Shown here: positions 9,580-19,267 of the stretch, one piece after another
Numbering within the stretch: position 1 is the first letter of the stretch
How the letters are laid out: each line of letters starts with the position of its first letter
The notes under the pieces: generated by a model
Database searches by the model: none
Seen by the model: only the letters and a program-made list of their open reading frames with translations
Told to the model about the DNA's origin: nothing
Program-made: the position numbers and the translations under genes
Source of the DNA: Pseudomonas sp. FP1742
Lineage (GTDB): Bacteria; Pseudomonadota; Gammaproteobacteria; Pseudomonadales; Pseudomonadaceae
Assembly (NCBI RefSeq): GCF_030687145.1
Contig: NZ_CP117460.1
Span: 6,138,001 to 6,202,000 of the forward strand
DNA: 64,000 nt
Direction: 5' to 3'

Positions 9580-11022
9580 ATGTTCGATTTCCACCCCCAG
9601 CTCAAGCAGCGCTTCGCTGCCTTGCGCACGGGCGCTGAATTCTTTTCGCTGCGTTATGTGCGCGAGTCCGGCCAGTACCTGTCGGTGCGCAAGAACGTCG
9701 CCGAACCGCCGAGCCTGAGCCGTGACGAAGGCGCGATGCTGACCGTTCGGGTCAACGGCGTCGAAGCCTATGCCGCGACCAACGACCTGTCCCAATCCGG
9801 CCTGCAAGCCGCGCTGGAGAAGGCCGAGCATCAAGCCCGTCGACTCAAGCCCCACGCCCTCCTCGACTTGCGCGAGCAAGCGGTCTCCAGCGACCGCGCC
9901 GACTATTTATCGCCCAACCTTGATCAGCCCTTCCCGTCCCTGAGCGATTGCTACCAAGTGCTCGGCGCCGAATCCGCCGCCGTGCCCAAGGACGAGCGCC
10001 TGGTGAACTGGCAGGCGAGCATCGGCATCACCCATGTCGAGCAAATCTACCTCAACAGCGCCGGGGCCGAATTGCGCCAAGCCCAGCGTTTCGTCTACCC
10101 GAGCATGGACGTCACCGCCTACGACGGCAGCGACAGCCAGACCCGTACCCTGGGCCGCGAGAACTTCGGTCAGCAGGGCGGCTTTGATGTGATCAGCCGT
10201 TGCGGCCTGATCGGCTCCGGCCCGAAAATCGCTGATCAGGCACTGCAATTGCTACTGGCGCCGAACACCCCGCAAGGCCCGCGCGACCTGTTGCTGATGC
10301 CCGACCAGATGATGCTGCAGATCCACGAGTCCATTGGTCATCCGCTGGAACTGGACCGCATCCTGGGCGATGAGCGCAATTACGCCGGCACCAGTTTCGT
10401 CAAGGCAGAAGACTTCGGCCGCCTGCAGTACGGCTCCGAACTGCTCAATGTGACCTTCGACCCGGACATCCCCGAACAACTCGCCAGCTACGGCCATGAC
10501 GACGACGGCACCGCCGCCAGCAAGCAATTCCTGATCAAGGAAGGTTTGCTGCTGCGGCCATTGGGCGGCGCACTCTCGCAGTTCCGGGCCGGCCTCGACG
10601 GCGTGGCCAACAGCCGCGCCTGCGGCTGGAACCGGCCGCCGATCGACCGCATGGCCAACCTCAACATCGAGCCCGGCGATCAGCCGCTTGAACAACTGAT
10701 CGGCAACATCGAACACGGCATTTTGATGAGCACCAACCGTTCGTGGTCCATCGACGACGCGCGCAACAAATTCCAGTTCGGTTGCGAATGGGGTCAGTTG
10801 ATCGAAAACGGTGAACTCAAGGGCGTGGTGAAGAACCCGAATTACCGGGCGATTTCCGCGCAATTCTGGAAAAGCCTCAGCGCCGTCGGCGACGCCGGCA
10901 CCTTCAAGGTGTTGGGTACGCCGAACTGTGGCAAGGGCGAACCGAACCAGGTGATCCGCGTCGGCCATGCGTCGCCGGCCTGTGTGTTCAGTAACGTTGA
11001 TGTGTTTGGGGGAGATGCCTGA
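9580..11022 (+). CDS. TldD/PmbA-family metalloprotease-like protein (active-site subunit)
   Basis: 480 aa, TldD-like. The zinc-binding HExxxH motif reads HESIGH at residues 249-254, as in TldD, whose heterodimer with TldE/PmbA cleaves unfolded peptides, matures microcin B17 and degrades CcdA. ATG 9580 follows AAGGAGG; an open frame runs upstream to 9388 but crosses REPIN 3 and lacks a ribosome site. The next gene overlaps by one base and is a PmbA-like partner without the motif, so a heterodimer is likely. Canonical Pseudomonas tldD and pmbA normally lie elsewhere in the genome, so this looks like a second, specialised pair; its substrate is unknown. Confidence 0.85.
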   Translation: MFDFHPQLKQRFAALRTGAEFFSLRYVRESGQYLSVRKNVAEPPSLSRDEGAMLTVRVNGVEAYAATNDLSQSGLQAALEKAEHQARRLKPHALLDLREQAVSSDRADYLSPNLDQPFPSLSDCYQVLGAESAAVPKDERLVNWQASIGITHVEQIYLNSAGAELRQAQRFVYPSMDVTAYDGSDSQTRTLGRENFGQQGGFDVISRCGLIGSGPKIADQALQLLLAPNTPQGPRDLLLMPDQMMLQIHESIGHPLELDRILGDERNYAGTSFVKAEDFGRLQYGSELLNVTFDPDIPEQLASYGHDDDGTAASKQFLIKEGLLLRPLGGALSQFRAGLDGVANSRACGWNRPPIDRMANLNIEPGDQPLEQLIGNIEHGILMSTNRSWSIDDARNKFQFGCEWGQLIENGELKGVVKNPNYRAISAQFWKSLSAVGDAGTFKVLGTPNCGKGEPNQVIRVGHASPACVFSNVDVFGGDA

Positions 11023-12359
11023 TGAGTACATTAAAAGGTCAGGCCGAATCGTTTGAAACATTGGTCAACTGGTTGCGCGAAGCGATTCGCGAGCCTGAGC
11101 AATTCACCCTCAGCTACGCCGCCGAATCGTCGTCCTTTGTGCGCTTCAACCACGCCAAGGTGCGTCAGGCCGGGCAGGTGCAGCAGGCGAGCGTCGGTTT
11201 CAAACTGATCAACGATGGGCGCCACGCCGACCTCGACATCACATTGTCGGGCGATCCGGAAGTCGATCTTCAGCGTCTGGCCGAGGGGTTGCAGCAGTTG
11301 CGCGAAACCCTGCTGTTGCTGCCTCAGGACCCGTACCTGCTGCTCAACCATGATGACTGGCAGAGCAATAACGTGCAGGAACATCCGCTGCCGGATACCG
11401 AGCAGGTGGTCACTGAAATCACTCAGGCCGCCGAGGGGCTCGATCTGGTCGGTTTCTATGCCGCCGGGCCGATCAGTCGCGGCTTCGCCAGCTCCTCGGG
11501 CGCGTTCGGCTGGCATCAGGCCAATAGCTTCAACTTCGATTTCAGCCTGTTCCATGAAAACGGTCAGGCGGTGAAAGCCAGCTATGCCGGGCACGACTGG
11601 AACAGCGCCGGGTTTGCCCGGCGTTTCCAGCAGGCCCGCGAGCAGTTGGCGTTTCTCGGGCGGCCATTGCGCACGCTGGCGCCGGGTCAGTACCGCGCTT
11701 ACCTTGCACCGGCGGCCCTGGAAGAAATCATGGGCATGCTCAGCTGGGGCGGGTTCTCGGCGCAGTCGATTGCCAGCAAGAGCAGTCCGCTGCAGAAGCT
11801 CTACGGTGGCGACAGTTCGTTCAGTTCGATGGTGTCCCTGGATGAAAAAGTCAGCGGTTCCCTGAGCCCGGCGTTCTCCGGTGAAGGTTATCCGCGCAGT
11901 GATCTGCGGCTGATTGTTGAGGGCAAGGCGGGTGAGCAACTGGTCGGTTCACGCAGCGCCGCCGAGTACGGCCTGACCGCCAACGGTGCTGGCGGCGGTG
12001 AAGCGCCAAGTGCGTTGAACATGGCAGCCGGCTCGTTGCCTGACGCCGAGATCCTCAAGCAACTGGGCACCGGTTTGTACATCAGCAACCTGTGGTACCT
12101 GAACTACTCCGACCAACCGGCGGCGCGCCTGACCGGCATGACACGGTTCGCGACCTTCTGGGTCGAGAACGGCGAGATTCAGGCACCGGTCAGCACCATG
12201 CGTTTCGATGACAGCGCCTACAGCCTGCTGGGTTCGCAGCTGGAAGCGTTGACCGAGGAACGCGAGCTGATGTTGTCGGCCAGCACCTACAGTCAGCGCA
12301 ACACGTCTTCGGCATTGCTGCCGGGAGCGCTCGTCAGCCGACTGACCTTGACCCTGTAA
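11022..12359 (+). CDS. TldD/PmbA-family protein, inactive partner subunit
   Basis: 445 aa, of the TldE/PmbA type: same family fold but no HExxxH motif, as expected of the non-catalytic subunit that builds the closed chamber. It starts in the stop codon of the preceding gene (TGATG at 11020-11024) with GGGGGAGAT just upstream, so the two are translated together in equal amounts, consistent with a 1:1 complex. Followed by REPIN 4. No peptide precursor gene is recognisable beside the pair, and the next gene is an MFS exporter on the same strand; a link between them is only a possibility. Confidence 0.82.
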   Translation: MSTLKGQAESFETLVNWLREAIREPEQFTLSYAAESSSFVRFNHAKVRQAGQVQQASVGFKLINDGRHADLDITLSGDPEVDLQRLAEGLQQLRETLLLLPQDPYLLLNHDDWQSNNVQEHPLPDTEQVVTEITQAAEGLDLVGFYAAGPISRGFASSSGAFGWHQANSFNFDFSLFHENGQAVKASYAGHDWNSAGFARRFQQAREQLAFLGRPLRTLAPGQYRAYLAPAALEEIMGMLSWGGFSAQSIASKSSPLQKLYGGDSSFSSMVSLDEKVSGSLSPAFSGEGYPRSDLRLIVEGKAGEQLVGSRSAAEYGLTANGAGGGEAPSALNMAAGSLPDAEILKQLGTGLYISNLWYLNYSDQPAARLTGMTRFATFWVENGEIQAPVSTMRFDDSAYSLLGSQLEALTEERELMLSASTYSQRNTSSALLPGALVSRLTLTL

Positions 12360-12371
12360 ACACAAAAACCT

Positions 12372-12459
12372 GTGGGAGCGGGCTTGCCCGCGAAGAGGCC
12401 ATCAGCTTCAACATCAATATTGACTGATACATCGCCTTCGCGGGCAAGCCCGCTCCCAC
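12372..12459. repeat. REPIN 4 (head-first REP pair, 42-nt spacer)
   Basis: Inverted REP arms at 12372-12394 and 12437-12459 between the PmbA-like gene and mdtD. Confidence 0.9.
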
Positions 12460-12496
12460 AGGTTTACCGTTACCTGACCAACTCACAAGAGGCCCC

Positions 12497-13924
12497 ATGC
12501 CCAACCGCCCCCCCCTCGACGCCGTCACCGCCCGCTGGTTGCCATGGGTCGTGGCCATTGCCTTTTTCATGCAGTCCCTCGACGGGACAATCCTCAACAC
12601 CGCCCTCCCCGCCATGGCCCGGGACCTGGCCGAAGACCCGCTGCGCATGCAGGGTGTGATCATCGCCTACATGCTCACCGTCGCCTTGCTGATTCCCGCC
12701 TCCGGCTGGATCGCCGACCGTTTCGGCACCAAGAAAATCTTCTTCGGCGCCATCCTGTTGTTCAGCATCGGCTCATTGCTCTGTGCGCTATCGAGCACCT
12801 TGAGCATGCTGATCGGCGCCCGGGTGATCCAGGGCCTGGGCGGCGCCTTGATGTTGCCGGTGGGGCGATTGGTAGTGCTGCGCGCGTATCCGCGCTCGGA
12901 CCTGGTGCGGATCATGGGGTTCATCACCATTCCCGGCCTGCTCGGCCCGCTGATCGGCCCGACCATGGGCGGCTGGATGGTGCAATACCTGACCTGGCAC
13001 TGGATCTTCCTGATCAACCTGCCGGTGGGCGTCATCGGCTGCTATGCGGTGTGGAAATTCATTCCCGACTTGCGCGGCAGCGAGCGCACCCGATTCGATA
13101 GCCTGGGCTTTTTGCTGTTCGGCATGGCGATGGTGCTGATCACCATCGCCATGGAAGGCCTCGGCGAACTGCATCTGCCGCACTTGCGGGTGATGTTGCT
13201 GCTGTTTGCCGGCATGGCCTGTCTGGCGGCCTATTGGCTGCGGGCCGGGCACATCGACAATCCACTGTTTGCGCCATCGCTGTTCAAGACCCGGACCTTT
13301 GCCGTGGGCATCCTCGGCAATCTGTTCGCCCGGTTGGGCAGCGGCGCATTGCCGTTCCTGGTGCCGTTGCTGCTGCAAGTGGCGCTGGGCTATTCGCCGT
13401 CACAGGCCGGGATGAGCATGCTGCCCCTGGCTGCGGCGGCGATGGTCGCCAAATCCGTGGCGCGGCCGCTGATCGAACGTTTCGGCTACCGCATCGTGCT
13501 GACCGGCAACACACTGGCGCTGGGGATCATGCTGGCGAGCATGGGCCTGGTCAGCGAGCAGACGCCGTATTGGCTGTTGCTGGGCCAGCTGGCGATTCTG
13601 GGGGCGATCAACTCCTTGCAGTTCACCGCGATGAATACCGTGACACTGATCGACCTCGACGACGCCAGCGCCAGCAGCGGCAACAGCTTGCTGTCGGTGG
13701 TAGCGCAATTGTCCCTGAGCCTGGGCGTGGCGTGCGCCGGTGCGCTGCTCGGCGGCTTCACGGCGGAGATGGGCAATGACGACGTGGACACGGTGTTGGG
13801 CGCGTTCCAGCTGACGTTTGTGACGGTGGGAGTCATGGCGATGCTGGCTGCAACGATCTTCTCGCAACTTTCACCGAAGGATGGCCGACGGATGGTCAGC
13901 CGCGAGCACGATATAGAGCACTGA
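12497..13924 (+). CDS. mdtD: MFS multidrug exporter, MdtD-like (DHA2 family)
   Basis: 475 aa with about 14 membrane helices, characteristic of the drug:proton antiporter-2 family. Strong resemblance to E. coli MdtD, including FFMQSLDGTILNTALPAM at the start, motif A region GWIADRFGTKKIF, and GRLVVLRAYPR. ATG 12497 is preceded by AAGAGG. The substrate is not predictable; E. coli mdtD sits with mdtABC-baeSR, which are absent here. Physical linkage to the TldD/PmbA pair upstream (137 bp, with a REPIN between) could mean export of a processed peptide, but this is speculation. Confidence 0.85.
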   Translation: MPNRPPLDAVTARWLPWVVAIAFFMQSLDGTILNTALPAMARDLAEDPLRMQGVIIAYMLTVALLIPASGWIADRFGTKKIFFGAILLFSIGSLLCALSSTLSMLIGARVIQGLGGALMLPVGRLVVLRAYPRSDLVRIMGFITIPGLLGPLIGPTMGGWMVQYLTWHWIFLINLPVGVIGCYAVWKFIPDLRGSERTRFDSLGFLLFGMAMVLITIAMEGLGELHLPHLRVMLLLFAGMACLAAYWLRAGHIDNPLFAPSLFKTRTFAVGILGNLFARLGSGALPFLVPLLLQVALGYSPSQAGMSMLPLAAAAMVAKSVARPLIERFGYRIVLTGNTLALGIMLASMGLVSEQTPYWLLLGQLAILGAINSLQFTAMNTVTLIDLDDASASSGNSLLSVVAQLSLSLGVACAGALLGGFTAEMGNDDVDTVLGAFQLTFVTVGVMAMLAATIFSQLSPKDGRRMVSREHDIEH

Positions 13925-13925
13925 C

Positions 13926-14031
13926 CCGTAGCAGCTGCCGAGGCACGAGGCTGCGTTGGGCTGCGAAGCGGCCCCCCCGGGGCGGTCCTGCGGGCACGCA
14001 ACGCAGCCTCGTACCTCGACAGCTGCTACGG
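13926..14031. repeat. Large imperfect inverted repeat, non-REP family
   Basis: Arms 13926-13958 and 13999-14031 are near-perfect inverse copies (about 33 bp with two mismatches) around a GC-rich centre. It lacks a T-run, so it is not a standard terminator. It fills most of the gap between mdtD and dbpA and resembles a dispersed intergenic repeat distinct from REP. Confidence 0.75.
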
Positions 14032-14107
14032 CTATTCGTCCAGAATTTGCAGGTGCAGAGCTCGGGACTGATACACTGCGCGACATTTTGTTTTGCAGGC
14101 CAGTCCC

Positions 14108-15493
14108 GTGACCACCATCGCCACCGCTTTTAATACTTTGCCGCTGTCCGCCGCCATGCTGGCTAACCTCGACTCCCTCGGTTATGCCCAGATGACGCCG
14201 ATCCAGGCGCAAAGCTTGCCGGTGATCCTCAAGGGGATGGACCTGATCGCCCAGGCCAAGACCGGCAGCGGCAAGACCGCCGCCTTCGGTATCGGCCTGT
14301 TGAACCCGATCAATCCGCGCTTCTTCGGTTGCCAGGCACTGGTCATCTGCCCGACCCGTGAGCTGGCCGACCAGGTCGCCAAGGAAATCCGTCGCCTGGC
14401 CCGTGCCGAAGACAACATCAAGGTGCTGACCCTGTGCGGCGGTGTGTCCTTCGGCCCGCAGATCGGCTCGCTGGAGCACGGCGCGCACATCATCGTCGGC
14501 ACTCCGGGGCGTATCCAGCAACACCTGCGCAAGGGTTCGCTGGTGCTTCACGGCCTGAACACGCTGATCCTCGACGAAGCCGACCGCATGCTCGACATGG
14601 GTTTCTACGATTCCATCGAAGAAATCATCGCCCAGTGCCCGGAACGTCGTCAGACCCTGCTGTTCTCCGCCACATATCCGGTGGGCATCAAGCAGCTGGC
14701 CTCGAAGTTCATGCGCAATCCGCAGCAAGTGAAGGCCGAGGCGTTCCACGACGACACGCAGATCGAGCAGCGTTTCTACGAGATTTCCCCGGAAGAGCGC
14801 ATGAGCGCGGTGACCAAGGTGCTCGGCCACTTCCGTCCGGCGTCCTGCGTGGCGTTCTGCTTCACCAAGCAGCAGGTTCAGGAAACCGTCGATCACCTGA
14901 CGTCCAAAGGCATCTCCGCCGTCGGCCTGCACGGCGATCTGGAACAGCGTGACCGCGATCAGGTGTTGGCGATGTTCGCCAACCGCAGTACATCGGTACT
15001 GGTCGCCACCGACGTCGCCGCGCGCGGCCTGGACATCGATGCGCTGGACATGGTGATCAACGTCGAACTGGCCCGTGACTCGGAAATCCACATTCACCGT
15101 GTCGGCCGTACCGGTCGTGCCGGCGAGAAAGGCATCGCGATCAGCCTGGTCGCTCCGTCCGAAGCGCATCGCGCCCAAGCCATCGAACAACTGCAGAAGT
15201 CGCCGTTGAATTGGGATCAGGTGGATAACCTCACGTCCCAGGGCGGCGGGCCGCTGCTGCCGGTGATGAGCACGCTGTGCATTGGCGCGGGCCGTAAAGA
15301 CAAAGTGCGTCCGGGTGACATTCTGGGTGCTCTGACCGGCGATGCCGGCATCCCGGGCGCCCAGGTCGGCAAGATCGCGATTTTCGACTTCCAGGCGTAT
15401 GTGGCCGTGGAACGCGGGATCGCCAAACAAGCCTTGCAGCGCCTGAACGACGGTAAAATCAAAGGCCGTTCGCTGCGCGTGCGCATTTTATAA
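14108..15493 (+). CDS. dbpA: ATP-dependent RNA helicase DbpA
   Basis: DEAD-box helicase, 461 aa, acting on hairpin 92 of 23S rRNA during 50S assembly. Seen in order: Q motif (GYAQMTPIQAQSLP), Walker A AKTGSGKT, PTRELA, GTPGR, DEAD in [17 protein letters not shown], the helicase-C motifs ARGLDI and HRVGRTGRAG, then a C-terminal RNA-binding domain ending RSLRVRIL, which gives DbpA its rRNA specificity. GTG 14108 (V/M-TTIATAFN) is chosen as start; a TTG at 14093 is in frame but lacks a better ribosome site. It stands alone on its strand. Confidence 0.93.
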   Translation: MTTIATAFNTLPLSAAMLANLDSLGYAQMTPIQAQSLPVILKGMDLIAQAKTGSGKTAAFGIGLLNPINPRFFGCQALVICPTRELADQVAKEIRRLARAEDNIKVLTLCGGVSFGPQIGSLEHGAHIIVGTPGRIQQHLRKGSLVLHGLNTLILDEADRMLDMGFYDSIEEIIAQCPERRQTLLFSATYPVGIKQLASKFMRNPQQVKAEAFHDDTQIEQRFYEISPEERMSAVTKVLGHFRPASCVAFCFTKQQVQETVDHLTSKGISAVGLHGDLEQRDRDQVLAMFANRSTSVLVATDVAARGLDIDALDMVINVELARDSEIHIHRVGRTGRAGEKGIAISLVAPSEAHRAQAIEQLQKSPLNWDQVDNLTSQGGGPLLPVMSTLCIGAGRKDKVRPGDILGALTGDAGIPGAQVGKIAIFDFQAYVAVERGIAKQALQRLNDGKIKGRSLRVRIL

Positions 15494-15521
15494 GAAGTCT
15501 TCGCCCCAACGAAGATTCCCT

Positions 15522-15609
15522 GTGGGAGCGGGCTTGCTCGCGAATGCAATCTGTCAGTCGGCATGAGTGTTGACTGACACACCGCTTTCGCGAGCAAGCC
15601 CGCTCCCAC
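15522..15609. repeat. REPIN 5 (head-first REP pair, 42-nt spacer)
   Basis: Inverted REP arms at 15522-15544 and 15587-15609 between dbpA and the flavoprotein gene. Confidence 0.9.
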
Positions 15610-15643
15610 ATTAGTTTTGTGGTGAAACAGAGAGGACACCGTT

Positions 15644-16822
15644 TTGCGCTCTACCGAAGTCGTGATCATTGGCGCTGGCGCCGCAGGGTTGATGTGTGCG
15701 CTGACCGCCGCCGGGCGCGGGCGCAAGGTGATGTTGCTCGACCACGCCAACAAGGCCGGCAAGAAAATCCTGATGTCGGGCGGTGGCCGCTGCAATTTCA
15801 CCAACATGTACACCGAGCCGAGCAATTTCCTCTCGCAGAACGCGCATTTCTGCAAGTCTGCGTTGGCGCGTTACACCCAGTGGGACTTCATCGGTCTGGT
15901 GGCCAAACACGGCGTGCCATACCACGAGAAAAAACTCGGCCAGTTGTTCTGCGATAACAAATCCAGCGACATCCTCGACATGCTGCTCGACGAGTGCCAG
16001 CAGGTCGGCGTCAGCCCGCACCTGGACACCTCGATCCAGACCATCGAGAAGCTCGAAAGCGGTTACCTGCTGGATACCACGCTGGGCCAGATCACTTGCC
16101 AATCCCTGGTGATCGCCACCGGCGGCCTGTCGATTCCGACTCTCGGCGCCACCGGTTTCGGCTATCAGGTGGCCAAGCAGTTCGGCCACGATCTGCTGCC
16201 GACCCGCGCCGGCCTCGTGCCGTTCACCATCACCGATCAGCTCAAGGAGCTTTGCACCGAGCTGTCCGGCACGTCGGTGGATTGCCTGGTGAGCTGCAAC
16301 GACCAGAGCTTTCGCGAGAACATCCTGTTCACCCACCGCGGCCTCAGTGGCCCGGCGATTTTGCAGATTTCTTCGTTCTGGGAATCCGGCGACACGGTAG
16401 AGATCAACCTGATGCCGGATCACGACGTACCGAGCTGGCTGCAACAACAGCAGGTCGAACGCCCCAACAGTGAGCTGAAAACCCTGCTCGGTGAAATCTT
16501 CACCAAGAAGATGGCCAACCTGCTGGCGGACAACTGGTTCGTCTCCAAACCGATGAAGCAGTACACCCACGCGGAAATTGCCGACATCGCCGAAAAACTG
16601 GCGAGCTGGAAAGTCGTGCCGGCCGGCACCGAGGGCTACCGCACGGCCGAAGTGACCCTGGGTGGCGTCGACACGCGCGAGGTGTCATCCAAGACCATGG
16701 AATCGCTGAAGAGCCCCGGCCTGTATTTCATCGGCGAAGTGCTCGACGTCACCGGGCATCTAGGCGGTTTCAACTTCCAGTGGGCCTGGGCCTCCGGTTA
16801 CGCCGCCGCGCAATTCGTCTGA
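15644..16822 (+). CDS. NAD(P)/FAD-dependent oxidoreductase, HI0933/YhiN family
   Basis: 392-aa flavoprotein of the HI0933-like family. The FAD Rossmann motif VIIGAGAAGLMCAL is at residues 7-20, followed by SGGGRCNFTNM and a second flavin-binding segment ATGGLSIPTLGATGFGY; the C-terminus FNFQWAWASGYAAA is also family typical. The start is TTG 15644, supported by AGAGAGGA nine bases upstream and by the lack of any ATG before the Rossmann fold. The family is widespread and structurally known but the substrate is not established. It is monocistronic between two REPINs. Confidence 0.85.
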   Translation: MRSTEVVIIGAGAAGLMCALTAAGRGRKVMLLDHANKAGKKILMSGGGRCNFTNMYTEPSNFLSQNAHFCKSALARYTQWDFIGLVAKHGVPYHEKKLGQLFCDNKSSDILDMLLDECQQVGVSPHLDTSIQTIEKLESGYLLDTTLGQITCQSLVIATGGLSIPTLGATGFGYQVAKQFGHDLLPTRAGLVPFTITDQLKELCTELSGTSVDCLVSCNDQSFRENILFTHRGLSGPAILQISSFWESGDTVEINLMPDHDVPSWLQQQQVERPNSELKTLLGEIFTKKMANLLADNWFVSKPMKQYTHAEIADIAEKLASWKVVPAGTEGYRTAEVTLGGVDTREVSSKTMESLKSPGLYFIGEVLDVTGHLGGFNFQWAWASGYAAAQFV

Positions 16823-16838
16823 CAAACACAAATTAAAT

Positions 16839-16941
16839 GTGGGAGCGGGCTTGCTCGCGAAGGCGGTCTGACGGTCGATAGAGATGTTGAATGTACTGGC
16901 CCCTTCGCGAGCAAGTCGGATCGCCGCACCGCCGCTCCCAC
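16839..16941. repeat. REPIN 6 (head-first REP pair, 42-nt spacer, one arm expanded)
   Basis: Normal arm at 16839-16861. The second arm, 16904-16941, is 15 nt longer than usual: TTCGCGAGCAAG is followed by TCGGATCGCCGCACCG before the usual CCGCTCCCAC. Confidence 0.85.
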
Positions 16942-17060
16942 ATTGAATTTATGGTGACTGGTCAGGAACAGATTTTGCTGTCTGATGTGATCGGCGCCAT
17001 TGCGTCGGCGTCATTAGTGGCTCAATTTAGCGTCATTGCCTCGGAAGGCCTTCGCACTTC

Positions 17061-19244
17061 ATGTCATCGACCACATTTCGGCAGTCTCTGCGTCGCCTCT
17101 GGGCGCTGGATAAATTCAGTTACAGCGTGCGGGTGTTCATTGCCCTGACCGGCACCATGGCGCTGTGTTGGTATCAAGATGAAATGGGCCTGCTGATCCC
17201 GTTGTTCCTGGGGATCATCGCCAGCGCCCTGGCCGAAACCGACGACAGTTGGCAGGGCCGCCTCAACGCACTGGCCGTGACGCTGGTGTGTTTTATGGTC
17301 GCCGCCCTGTCCGTCGAACTGCTCTTCCCCTACCCCATCCTCTTTATCATCGCCTTTGCCCTGGCCAGTTTCTGTCTGACCATGCTCGGCGCGCTGGGCG
17401 AGCGTTATGGGGCGATTGCTTCGGCGACGCTGATTCTGTCGGTCTACACCATGATCGGCGTGGACCAGCGCGGCGGCGCAGTCACTGATTTCTGGCACGA
17501 GCCGGTGCTGCTGGTGGCCGGTGCGGCCTGGTATGGCTTGCTCTCGGTGCTGTGGCAGGCGCTGTTTTCCAACCAGCCGGTGCAACAGAGCCTGGCGCGG
17601 TTGTTCCGTGAGCTGGGTTATTACCTGAAGCTGAAATCGTCACTCTTCGAACCGATCCGGCAACTGGACGTGGAAGCGCGCCGCCTGGAACTGGCCCAGC
17701 AGAACGGTCGGGTGGTGGCGGCCCTGAACACCGCCAAGGAAATCATTCTGCACCGGGTCGGCGATGGCCGGCCGGGCGCGAAAGTCAGCCGTTACCTGAA
17801 GCTGTATTTTCTCGCCCAGGACATCCACGAGCGCGCCAGCTCCTCGCACTACCCTTACAACGCGCTGGCCGAGGCGTTTTTCCATAGCGACGTGCTGTTC
17901 CGCTGTCAGCGCCTGCTGCGCCAACAGGGCAAGGCGTGCCGCGCGCTGGCCGAATCGATCCAGATGCGCCAGCCGTTCATCTATGACGCCAGCTTCGCCG
18001 AAGCCCTGAGTGACCTGCACGCCTCTCTCGAGCACCTGCGCATCCAGAGCAATCCGGCGTGGCGCGGCCTGTTGCGCTCGTTGCGGGCATTGGCCGCCAA
18101 CCTCGGCACCCTCGACCGTTTGCTCAGCGATGCCAGCAACCCCGATGCGCTCGCAGATGCCACCGACAGCAGCCTGCTCGACCGTTCGCCACGCAGCCTC
18201 AAGGATGTGTGGATTCGCTTGCGCACACAGCTGACGCCAACGTCCTTGCTGTTCCGCCACGCCCTGCGCCTGCCCCTGGCGTTGAGCATCGGCTACGCCA
18301 TGGTGCATTTGATCCACCCCTCGCAAGGTTACTGGATCATCCTCACCACGCTGTTTGTCTGTCAGCCGAACTACGGCGCCACCCGCCGCAAACTGGGCCA
18401 GCGGATCATCGGCACCGCCATCGGCCTGACCGTGGCCTGGGCACTGTTCGATCTGTTCCCGAACCCGTTGATCCAGTCGAGCTTCGCCATCGTTGCCGGG
18501 GTGGTGTTCTTTACCAACCGCACCACCCGCTACACCCTGGCGACTGCCGCCATCACGATCATGGTGCTGTTCTGCTTCAACCAGGTGGGCGACGGTTACG
18601 GGCTGCTCCTGCCGCGACTGTTCGATACCCTGCTCGGCAGCCTGATCGCCGGGCTGGCGGTCTTCCTGTTTCTGCCGGACTGGCAGGGTCGACGCCTGAA
18701 CAAAGTGCTGGCCAATACCCTGACCTGCAACAGCATTTACCTGCGCCAGATCATGCAGCAATACGCCGCTGGTAAAAGCGATGACCTGGCTTACCGCCTG
18801 GCCCGACGCAACGCGCACAACGCCGATGCCGCGTTGTCGACGACGCTGGCCAACATGCTGATGGAGCCGGGGCACTTCCGTAAGGAAGCCGATGTCGGGT
18901 TCCGTTTCCTGGTGTTGTCACACACCTTGCTCAGCTATTTGTCGGGCCTGGGGGCACACCGTGAAACCCAACTGCCGTCGGACGTGCGAGAGCACTTGAT
19001 CGACGGCGCCGGCGTGAGCCTGGCCGCCAGCCTCGACGAAATCGCCCAGGGACTGGCGAGCAAACAGCCCATTGCGATTCAGAGTGACGAGGAAGAAGCG
19101 CTGGCCAATACGCTTGAACAGATGCCGGATGAAATCGATGAAGGGCAGCGCCTGGTGCAGACGCAACTGGCGTTGATCTGCCGGCAACTGGGGCCGTTAC
19201 GGACGTTGGCGGCGCATTTGATCAAGGACACCAGCGAAGCCTGA
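17061..19244 (+). CDS. yccS: YccS/YhfK-family inner-membrane protein (FUSC superfamily)
   Basis: 727-aa membrane protein with the duplicated architecture of YccS: an N-terminal group of about six helices (residues ~20-170), a long soluble region (~180-370), a second group of helices (~385-525), and a C-terminal soluble tail. The FUSC family includes the AaeB aromatic-acid efflux pump and plant ALMT-like channels; YccS itself has no settled substrate. ATG 17061 (MSSTTFRQSLRRLW) begins the conserved N-terminus. It is a single gene flanked by REPINs, with no visible membrane-fusion partner. Confidence 0.88.
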   Translation: MSSTTFRQSLRRLWALDKFSYSVRVFIALTGTMALCWYQDEMGLLIPLFLGIIASALAETDDSWQGRLNALAVTLVCFMVAALSVELLFPYPILFIIAFALASFCLTMLGALGERYGAIASATLILSVYTMIGVDQRGGAVTDFWHEPVLLVAGAAWYGLLSVLWQALFSNQPVQQSLARLFRELGYYLKLKSSLFEPIRQLDVEARRLELAQQNGRVVAALNTAKEIILHRVGDGRPGAKVSRYLKLYFLAQDIHERASSSHYPYNALAEAFFHSDVLFRCQRLLRQQGKACRALAESIQMRQPFIYDASFAEALSDLHASLEHLRIQSNPAWRGLLRSLRALAANLGTLDRLLSDASNPDALADATDSSLLDRSPRSLKDVWIRLRTQLTPTSLLFRHALRLPLALSIGYAMVHLIHPSQGYWIILTTLFVCQPNYGATRRKLGQRIIGTAIGLTVAWALFDLFPNPLIQSSFAIVAGVVFFTNRTTRYTLATAAITIMVLFCFNQVGDGYGLLLPRLFDTLLGSLIAGLAVFLFLPDWQGRRLNKVLANTLTCNSIYLRQIMQQYAAGKSDDLAYRLARRNAHNADAALSTTLANMLMEPGHFRKEADVGFRFLVLSHTLLSYLSGLGAHRETQLPSDVREHLIDGAGVSLAASLDEIAQGLASKQPIAIQSDEEEALANTLEQMPDEIDEGQRLVQTQLALICRQLGPLRTLAAHLIKDTSEA

Positions 19245-19267
19245 GAGGTGTCGTGTCTGGGCGGGCC

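Noticed and set aside
14047..14077. Sigma-70 promoter for dbpA (TTGCAG / TACACT)
   Set aside because: The spacer would be 19 bp and the -10 is weak; not enough to list.
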